A DNA stretch of 12,548 bases from assembly GCA_018676275.1 (NCBI GenBank), contig JABHFC010000164.1, forward strand, positions 1 to 12,548, given 5' to 3'. This DNA is from Gammaproteobacteria bacterium. GTDB taxonomy: Bacteria > Pseudomonadota > Gammaproteobacteria > Eutrophobiales > Eutrophobiaceae. Within the stretch, counting starts at the first letter, position 1; every line of letters starts with the position of its first letter. The notes under the pieces are model-generated. The model was not told the origin of the DNA. It ran no database searches and was given only the letters and a program-made list of their open reading frames with translations. Both the position numbers and the translations under genes were made by a program. This document shows, one piece after another, positions 1-5,923 of the stretch.

Positions 1-2013
1 ATTCACCGTACCAAAGTTGCTCCACGCTCGAGTATCATTCAGGTACGCATCTGGACCAGACGTTGCGTTTGTTGCCAACGTCGTTGTTACACCTGCATTC
101 GTTGTCAATGTGCCACTACCTCGAAGGATTGCATCACTCGTACTGCCACCAAAGGTAAATGCGCTGGTGACTATAATATCACCAGCTCCTGTTACCGTGC
201 CGCTGGTTATATTCAGGTTGGCAAAGGTATTTGTTGTTCCGTTAAAACTGATATTGTCCGCACCATCTATTGTTAATGATGTTGCATTAAAATTACTATC
301 AATGGTTCGCGTTCCACTAAAACGTACATCGCCCGAACCACTACTTTGTGCATCAATTAAACCAGCATTAACATTAATATCTGCTCCTATGTTGATTTGG
401 CCGCCACCGACAGAATCACTATCTGCTATTAATGTGAGATTAAGCACATCATCAATTCCAAAAGAATCAAAAATTTTATTATTGATATTGATATCGCCAT
501 GCGCACTCAATGTCAGTGTGTTATTAATACCCGTAGAATTTATATCAAGGTCTGTATTTAGATTAATATCGCCGTTCTCTGCATCAGTACCTGACGTAGT
601 TGTTGTCACACTGACACTGGAACCACCAATCAATGCCGATTTGATGAGGTTTATTCCAAGTTGTGCACCGTCATTGGTTGATGCAAATGGGTTAGCGGAA
701 TTAATATTTGTATTCCCACCACCCGCGACAATAGCAATATCATTTGGATCAATTAGCCACTCACCACCTGTTCCATTTTCTGCAGTCAGATCAGGCGTTT
801 TTGTTATTTGTAAATTTTCTATCGCCGAGGTTTCAACAAAGCCGCCATTACCGGACTCACTTCCTCCTTTTGCGCTAATGTCACCATGAATTTTGGCTGT
901 CTCATCTGCCCAGACAATAACCTTACCACCGTTGCCAGTTGTAATGGCATCAGCCTTTATCTCGGTATTCTCGCCAACGAAACTGTACTCGGCATTATTT
1001 ATGTTTGCGTTGTTACCCTGGTAATCACCACCAAAAAGAACTTCTCCACCGCCCGTCTCTCCCGACGCATCAATTCTGGCGCTACCCATCAGGGCGACAC
1101 GCTCACCCAGGATCTCTATCCGTCCACCCTTATTACCGCCTGCACTGATTGTTGCGTCATCTGTCACCCAGGTATCAGCTCCAGCGCTCAGTACCACTCG
1201 CCCATATTCATCAATGCTTATGCTATCGGCATTGATGGAACCACTGTGCCTGATGGTGCCGGCAAACATCTTTGCCGCGCCACCGTTTGTGATGAGTTGA
1301 CCAAGATTGACGACCTCGTTATCCGGTGCCTGTACGTCGAATACAATATGGTCGGAATCAAGACTAGCTATCGTGATACCCTCGCCCGCCGCAAGAATTA
1401 TTTTACTGCCTTCTGTTTCTATAACCCCACTGTTCTCAATATTTGGTGCTATCAGGAAAATATCGCCGTTGGCCCCAGCCTTGATGTAACCCATGTTCTG
1501 AATAGCTCCGGCATTCTCTCCTTGAAATTTCAGGTTGCCATTAATGAAATCTTCATCTGTCATATCCAGTGTGGAAGCAATTAGACCTGCGGTATCAACA
1601 ATCGAATTTTGTCCAAAGACAATACCATTTGGATTTATAACGAAAACACGACCATTTGATAGTAGCTGACCAAGAATATTCGAAGGATCCTGACCAGTGA
1701 CGCGATTTAATATTGCACTGTTTGCGGAGCCCTGGATAAAACGTGTCACTTCATTTTGCTGTATTGAAAAATCCTGCCAATTGATTATGGCACCGTTGGA
1801 ATTAGTTATATTCAGCGTAGTCGGATCGGGGTGATTAAATTGTACCTGCCCGCGGGTGACGTCCGCACCGGTTGGATTGGCAAAGGAAGATGTCGCAGCC
1901 AACATTCCGATAGTTATTCCTGCCAAATATTTTAGTATTGGCCCGATGCAAGCGGAGCTAGTTTTACTGGATTCCCGCCTTCGCGGGAATGACGAATTAA
2001 TTAGTTTCATCAT
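1..2013 (-). CDS. TpsA-type exoprotein with filamentous haemagglutinin N-terminal (TPS) domain, partial
   Basis: This minus-strand frame is open from an ATG at 2013-2011 to the left edge (671 codons, no stop), so the C-terminal part lies outside the window. The N-terminus is an extended signal peptide: a basic segment (residues 9-18), a hydrophobic stretch (about 27-41) and a likely cleavage after SSFA (A45). Residues about 50-170 match the TPS secretion domain, with NRVTG (103-107), NPNGI (127-131) and a following GLIAST. Glycine- and asparagine-rich repeats follow, as expected for a right-handed beta-helix. They include the VIVWADET...GGFVETSA region (365-396) and WLIDPNDI (419-426), both familiar from filamentous haemagglutinin-like proteins. 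It should be secreted through the TpsB encoded upstream and displayed or released at the cell surface. A second ATG (2010-2008) is possible. The start overlaps the FecR-gene stop as ATGA, with no clear ribosome binding site, which suggests translational coupling. Its adhesin, haemolysin or other function cannot be told without the C-terminus. Confidence 0.93.
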   Translation of the reverse strand, partial: MMKLINSSFPRRRESSKTSSACIGPILKYLAGITIGMLAATSSFANPTGADVTRGQVQFNHPDPTTLNITNSNGAIINWQDFSIQQNEVTRFIQGSANSAILNRVTGQDPSNILGQLLSNGRVFVINPNGIVFGQNSIVDTAGLIASTLDMTDEDFINGNLKFQGENAGAIQNMGYIKAGANGDIFLIAPNIENSGVIETEGSKIILAAGEGITIASLDSDHIVFDVQAPDNEVVNLGQLITNGGAAKMFAGTIRHSGSINADSISIDEYGRVVLSAGADTWVTDDATISAGGNKGGRIEILGERVALMGSARIDASGETGGGEVLFGGDYQGNNANINNAEYSFVGENTEIKADAITTGNGGKVIVWADETAKIHGDISAKGGSESGNGGFVETSAIENLQITKTPDLTAENGTGGEWLIDPNDIAIVAGGGNTNINSANPFASTNDGAQLGINLIKSALIGGSSVSVTTTTSGTDAENGDINLNTDLDINSTGINNTLTLSAHGDININNKIFDSFGIDDVLNLTLIADSDSVGGGQINIGADINVNAGLIDAQSSGSGDVRFSGTRTIDSNFNATSLTIDGADNISFNGTTNTFANLNITSGTVTGAGDIIVTSAFTFGGSTSDAILRGSGTLTTNAGVTTTLATNATSGPDAYLNDTRAWSNFGTVN
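1967..1994. repeat. REP-like palindromic repeat inside tpsA
   Basis: ATTCCCGC (1971-1978), a CTTC loop (1979-1982) and GCGGGAAT (1983-1990) form a perfect 8-bp stem. The flanks CTGG and GACG also fit the dispersed repeat, widespread in beta- and gammaproteobacteria, whose translation yields peptides such as FPRRRESS. Here that peptide (residues 9-16) is part of the tpsA reading frame, between the start codon and the hydrophobic core of the signal peptide. Only one copy is present in this window. Assignment to that repeat class rests on recognition of the core, not on a database search. Confidence 0.75.
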
Positions 2014-3401
2014 TGAACTACACACTCGAATTCGGTTTCCTCAATGACGCTATCATCGAGTATTTCGTAAAGCGTATGCAACTCCTCATTAATATTGTTT
2101 AAATAAGGATCGTTCTGCTGAAATGGTTCAATTTGTTCCAGTCGTAGTAGACGCTGTTCATCGGCAAAACCCGCTTCCCCGGCACCTAAATCAATTTCTT
2201 CGTCTTCCTTCAACAATTTGCAATGACCCTCATAACAGGCAACATAAAGACCTGACTCTCCACTGGCTTTTACAGTATCAAATAGTTTCTTGAAATCTAT
2301 GTTGAGCGTGTCTGGGCGAGGTACATTAAACACCGGCGCTGAATCCAGCATTTGCTGGCCCACATTAATAGTCGAAATACGCGCAGTTTGATTCAATTCC
2401 AGGTCTTCAGAACCGGCATCATTCTCAGTACTGATAGTCCCCTGCCATACTGAAGCTATCAGTCCGCAATCTGGCATGGTTGTACAGGGTCCCAGCCACA
2501 GTAGATCAAAACCAGTACCGCGAATACCTATCGTTGCCACTGCCGTTTTAATTTTGTATTTATCAGGATTACGTTTACTCATGTAACCACTAAGCGCACG
2601 CATTCCACCTTTGGCCAGACGGAAAAATGAACTATCGCTTTCCGGATCTTCTTTTTCGTAGTTATATTTCTCGATATGAAACTGAGTTTCAGGTTTTAGC
2701 GTTACCCGACCTTGATCCCTGAAAACAAGAACCGCATAGGCGTCTTTTGCCGTCGTAATTTCATCACTTTCATAAAGCGGTGCTCCGCTTGTCAGGATAC
2801 GAGTTTTCTTATCTTTCTTTTGGGCACTGACATTGCCTTTTATGAATGCAACACGACCAACAACAGAGGATTTGTTGGGGACTTTTTTGCCTGTCATTTT
2901 ACTTGCTTCATTGGCGCAATCAGTTTCACACAAGCGAGCATCAAACTCAGTCCCGCGTATACCAATCGTTGCTACTGCAGTTTTAATCTTGAACGCATCA
3001 GGATCTTTTTTGCTGATTAAACCAGAAATAGAGCGCAACCCTCCTCTGAACAATCTCATGGTGGCGCTCTCTTCGCCGGCTTTATCTGCGTATTCACTTA
3101 TAGTCAGAATACTGTCTGGTCGTATCGAAAGTCGTGTGCCATCGTTTAGCCTGATAACGGCAAAACTTTTGGGCGCTGTAATTATTGTATCGCTAAGATA
3201 AATCGCTGCATCTTTGCCGAGTAAGCGAACTTGCCCACCTGTAGTTTGAGCACTAACAGCACCTCTGGAAAAAACTACATCACCTATTGCCTCTTCCGCC
3301 GAAACTGCGTTCGCATAGCACAGAACTAATAACAAGGTGGACATAAGAACCGTCATGTTGAACACTGATTCATTACTGTTGATTAGTTGAGTGAAATTCA
3401 T
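2010..3401 (-). CDS. periplasmic protein with tandem FecR domains, in a TPS operon
   Basis: This 463-residue protein has an N-terminal signal peptide (hydrophobic core about 17-30, probable cleavage after AVSA at 35), so it probably acts in the periplasm. Two FecR-type domains are visible, at about 38-155 and 181-300. They are internal repeats of each other: each runs from a G-x-V...G-x-VSAQ start, through a D-x-I-x-T-A-K/P patch, to the same TAVATIGIRGT motif (141-151 and 286-296). A third, degenerate unit at about 315-415 ends in an LGAGEAGFAD motif typical of the FecR C-terminal edge. Cysteines fall in pairs (158/161, 306/312, 389/394), possibly disulphides. FecR domains are best known from the iron-citrate anti-sigma regulator, but this protein has no cytoplasmic anti-sigma part. 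The gene lies between tpsB and tpsA, 7 bp after tpsB and overlapping tpsA, so a role in TpsA secretion, folding or surface attachment is inferred. Met16 (3356) is an alternative start with a more ordinary signal peptide length. Confidence 0.88.
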   Translation of the reverse strand: MNFTQLINSNESVFNMTVLMSTLLLVLCYANAVSAEEAIGDVVFSRGAVSAQTTGGQVRLLGKDAAIYLSDTIITAPKSFAVIRLNDGTRLSIRPDSILTISEYADKAGEESATMRLFRGGLRSISGLISKKDPDAFKIKTAVATIGIRGTEFDARLCETDCANEASKMTGKKVPNKSSVVGRVAFIKGNVSAQKKDKKTRILTSGAPLYESDEITTAKDAYAVLVFRDQGRVTLKPETQFHIEKYNYEKEDPESDSSFFRLAKGGMRALSGYMSKRNPDKYKIKTAVATIGIRGTGFDLLWLGPCTTMPDCGLIASVWQGTISTENDAGSEDLELNQTARISTINVGQQMLDSAPVFNVPRPDTLNIDFKKLFDTVKASGESGLYVACYEGHCKLLKEDEEIDLGAGEAGFADEQRLLRLEQIEPFQQNDPYLNNINEELHTLYEILDDSVIEETEFECVVQ

Positions 3402-3408
3402 GCGCTAG

Positions 3409-4980
3409 CTAAAACCGGTAAAAAATACTGAGATGAGTTTTCACACCGCCTGCATTCGCAGCGCTGGCGGAATTAATTTCATGACCGTAATCAAGATTAA
3501 CACTGAGTTTATTATTCCAGTGCCAACGTAAACCAAGTCCCATACTTGCAATAGAATCATTGTCAACCTGACCTGCAGGCGCATTCACTTTTTTTGTATA
3601 GCCAGTGTCTAAAAAGCCGAACATGCGCACATTGAATTTGAGCGGTGGTGTCCATGCTTCAAGTGAAAAACGCACGCCTCTATCGCCAGTGACCGCTCGT
3701 TCTTCAAAACCCCGTATTGAATTCGCACCGCCAAGGCCGAATTGTTCACCACTGATCAAAGGTTCATTAGTATATTGCCCACTCAAAATTCCTTTTATCA
3801 ACCAGCCTTTAGCCAGGGAAATATTTCCACTCGAGAGGAAACGGAATGCTTCCCAGGTTTGTTTGGCACCGAGTCTGGCAGCGGCATAAGTTGGACTATT
3901 ATTATCACCACCTCCACTCAAATTTCTTACATAGTTCATCTGAAAATTAAAACTCGCACGCTCCAGCCGCCATTCTCCGGAATAGGTCAGGGTTAGCGGC
4001 CGGCTACGGACATTGACACCAAGAGGAACACCCTGAAAATCAATATTGTTTTCAAATGACTTGTCATCGATACCCAATGACAATCGATGCCGGTAGTTAT
4101 TCCTGTTACGGAAGGTATGCGTGTAACTTCCACCTAAAAATTCACCTGCACCACTGACATCAAACACCTGTTCAATGGTGCCACTGTCCACGTCCGATTT
4201 TGAATAATAGAAAGACAAACTTCCTGCTAATGCATACAGAGGAAAACGATAGTTTGCTCCATATTGCTTAACATCACTGAAATGTCCCGGCGAAGTTGTA
4301 TAGGAAAGGGTAAATGAATCATCTCTACCCAGTAGATTCGTGTGTTGATATCCGCCAGTGACCCTGTATTCACCGGTTTCATCTGTACCAATGTTATTCA
4401 GACCGGTAAAAAACTGCCATGGGCGTTGATCTTTAACTGCCAGCTCCGCGTCCAGACTATTCGCCACGCTACTATGCTTCATACGGATGGTAACTTGTTT
4501 GGAAGGATGCTCATTAGCGACTATTAATTCTCGCGACAATTCTTTTGTATCCGGCACCGTTCCCGATTTAAGACCAGGTAGTGAAGCGATAATATTCTTC
4601 TCGGAAAAATGCTGATTGCCGCTGCTTGTTATATTGGCTAATTTGAAGGTAATTACTTCAAGCTGGATCTGGCCTTGATCAACTGTCTGCGGTGGCAGGA
4701 TGACTCTGTGAAATGAATGACCTGCCTGTAGAATCGCATTTTCCAGTTCCGCCGCCGCCTCAAGAATCCCCTCCAACCCTTCATGATCGCCAAGAAAAGG
4801 CGCGACGATTGATTGTGCCAATTCATCACTAAGAGGGTTTTCACCTTTGATACTAAATTGATTCACGCTAAAGCGAACCGCAGGAAGTTCTTCCGCTGCA
4901 TACAATAGTGCAGAACTGGCGAGAGAACCAAGCAATATGAGCATAACTCTCAGTATTAATACTGCTTGTCGAATGGACAT
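3409..4980 (-). CDS. TpsB/ShlB/FhaC/HecB-family outer-membrane transporter
   Basis: This 523-residue protein belongs to the two-partner secretion transporters, which bind the TPS domain of the exoprotein in the periplasm and move it across the outer membrane. A signal peptide covers about residues 1-29. A first POTRA domain (about 35-112) ends in the characteristic ILPPQTVDQGQI segment, and a second (about 112-190) contains ITSSGNQHFSEKNI. The remainder is a barrel with many alternating beta-strand segments. It carries the conserved SIRGF of the lid loop (421-425), the FLDTG motif (456-460) and a C-terminal aromatic residue after YR, as required for insertion by the Bam machinery. The length is normal for the family (about 500-590). 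It is the first gene of the operon, with the FecR gene 7 bp downstream, and tpsA is its expected substrate. The ATG at 4980 is preceded by GGGGAA, very close to the start. Confidence 0.95.
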   Translation of the reverse strand: MSIRQAVLILRVMLILLGSLASSALLYAAEELPAVRFSVNQFSIKGENPLSDELAQSIVAPFLGDHEGLEGILEAAAELENAILQAGHSFHRVILPPQTVDQGQIQLEVITFKLANITSSGNQHFSEKNIIASLPGLKSGTVPDTKELSRELIVANEHPSKQVTIRMKHSSVANSLDAELAVKDQRPWQFFTGLNNIGTDETGEYRVTGGYQHTNLLGRDDSFTLSYTTSPGHFSDVKQYGANYRFPLYALAGSLSFYYSKSDVDSGTIEQVFDVSGAGEFLGGSYTHTFRNRNNYRHRLSLGIDDKSFENNIDFQGVPLGVNVRSRPLTLTYSGEWRLERASFNFQMNYVRNLSGGGDNNSPTYAAARLGAKQTWEAFRFLSSGNISLAKGWLIKGILSGQYTNEPLISGEQFGLGGANSIRGFEERAVTGDRGVRFSLEAWTPPLKFNVRMFGFLDTGYTKKVNAPAGQVDNDSIASMGLGLRWHWNNKLSVNLDYGHEINSASAANAGGVKTHLSIFYRF

Positions 4981-4988
4981 TTCCCCAG

Positions 4989-5012
4989 ATAGGTAAAGTA
5001 CGCTATACCTAT
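4989..5012 (-). promoter_or_regulatory. inverted repeat in the tpsB leader
   Basis: ATAGGTA (4989-4995) and TACCTAT (5006-5012) are a perfect 7-bp inverted repeat separated by 10 bp. It lies 9 bp before the tpsB start codon and directly abuts the purine-rich GGGGAA ribosome-binding region. Each arm also matches the NarL heptamer consensus TACYYMT. It could therefore be a DNA operator for the neighbouring response regulator or an mRNA hairpin that limits tpsB translation. The repeat is seen directly; the function is inferred. Confidence 0.4.
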
Positions 5013-5024
5013 GTTTTTTATCGT

Positions 5025-5040
5025 TATTATCGAAATAATA
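5025..5040. other. AT-rich hairpin in the divergent promoter region
   Basis: TATTAT (5025-5030), CGAA (5031-5034) and ATAATA (5035-5040) form a perfect 6-bp inverted repeat, 45 bp upstream of tpsB. The stem is all A/T, so it may simply reflect an AT-rich promoter core. No clear sigma-70 hexamer pair could be fixed around it. Confidence 0.3.
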
Positions 5041-5062
5041 GTATTCGCAGATGAATCTAGCA

Positions 5063-5124
5063 TGCCTATTCCACCATTATTTTGCAATTAGCCTATTTTG
5101 AGCCTGATTAGCGAGCTTGCCTAT
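5063..5124 (+). promoter_or_regulatory. array of NarL-like heptamers, candidate response-regulator sites
   Basis: TGCCTAT (5063-5069), AGCCTAT (5090-5096) and TGCCTAT (5118-5124) occur in the same orientation at steps of 27 and 28 bp. A fourth, TACCTAT (5006-5012), lies 57 bp before the first, about two further steps. TACCTAT fits the NarL/NarP heptamer TACYYMT exactly; the other three differ by one or two bases. The adjacent regulator has a NarL-type DNA-binding domain, and the sites sit between its gene and the secretion operon. Such regulators usually bind paired sites, so the single-heptamer layout is not standard. Binding is an inference. Confidence 0.4.
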
Positions 5125-5192
5125 CGTCAGATATAGTGATTTAGCATGTTCTCTCTCACTATTATTAGCTATATTCGAATAGCAAATTGCAT

Positions 5193-5206
5193 GGCAACAT
5201 GTTGCC
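5193..5206. promoter_or_regulatory. 14-bp perfect palindrome upstream of the response regulator
   Basis: GGCAACATGTTGCC is identical to its reverse complement and ends 40 bp before the response-regulator start codon. A perfect 14-bp palindrome with no loop is more like a dimer operator than a terminator. It may serve autoregulation or another regulator; nothing in the window identifies its binder. Confidence 0.4.
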
Positions 5207-5246
5207 CCAAAGTCGCCATTCGACTATGCGGAAATAGCCTTTAAAT

Positions 5247-5918
5247 ATGCAATCAAATACATCGGTACTGGTGGTGGAAGATGACACTTCCACACGCGAA
5301 CGTTTTTCAAGGGTCATAAGCGGTCATCCCCAGCTGGATCTGGTCGGCGATGCTGGTGATCTGGCTACCGGAATCGAACTCTTGCATGAATTGACGCCGG
5401 ATGTGCTGCTGATGGATCTTGACTTGCCCGACGGTAACGGTATGTCACTGATTGAAGAGATTGAATCGGGAGATTTAAAAACAGAAGCGATGGTCATCTC
5501 CGTTTTCGGTGACGAGCGTCACGTGATCCGTGCCATTGAAGCGGGCGCCGGCGGTTATTTACTCAAGGATGGTGGTGCAGATCAGATTACCAATGCAATT
5601 TTGCAACTTGTTGCAGGCGGCGCTCCTATCAGCCCTTCCATCGCAAAGCACCTTCTAAAACGTTTTCGCCACGATGATCTTCCAGCGACCGGGAAAACAG
5701 ACGAAAGTCAGATGGAGCCTTTGACCACGCGGGAACAGGAAATTCTTAACTTCGTGAGTTACGGATATACGGCTCAGGAAATAGGAAAGAAAAATGATAT
5801 ATCCATTCATACAGTTAATACACATATCAGAAATATCTACAGTAAACTGGCAGTGAATTCACGTGCAGAGGCAATTATGAAAGCGGTACGCCATGGCATT
5901 ATAAAAACTGATAATTAG
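5247..5918 (+). CDS. NarL/FixJ-type response regulator (receiver + LuxR helix-turn-helix)
   Basis: This 223-residue protein is a two-component response regulator. The receiver domain (about 5-122) has the acidic cluster E11-D12-D13, the phosphoacceptor D57 in LLMDLDLPDG, S85 at the switch position and the conserved K107 in YLLKDG. The C-terminal LuxR/GerE DNA-binding domain (about 155-218) shows LTTREQEILNFVSYGYTAQEIG and the recognition-helix segment SIHTVNTHIRNIYSKL. Length and layout are normal for the NarL/UhpA group. The kinase gene begins just after the stop, so the two form an operon and are almost certainly partners. The gene is divergent from the secretion operon across 266 bp of repeat-rich DNA. 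Control of the secretion operon by this regulator is inferred. The specific signal is unknown. Confidence 0.95.
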   Translation: MQSNTSVLVVEDDTSTRERFSRVISGHPQLDLVGDAGDLATGIELLHELTPDVLLMDLDLPDGNGMSLIEEIESGDLKTEAMVISVFGDERHVIRAIEAGAGGYLLKDGGADQITNAILQLVAGGAPISPSIAKHLLKRFRHDDLPATGKTDESQMEPLTTREQEILNFVSYGYTAQEIGKKNDISIHTVNTHIRNIYSKLAVNSRAEAIMKAVRHGIIKTDN

Positions 5919-5923
5919 TAGTG

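Noticed and set aside
17..1584. Long plus-strand open frames at 17-889 and 886-1584
   Set aside because: They lie antisense to a continuous 671-codon minus-strand frame with a clear signal peptide and TPS domain. Their own translations show no domain and have low-complexity, shadow-like composition.
2712..3201. Plus-strand open frames opposite the FecR gene
   Set aside because: The minus-strand product has a signal peptide and duplicated domains; the plus-strand translations have no recognisable features or start signals.
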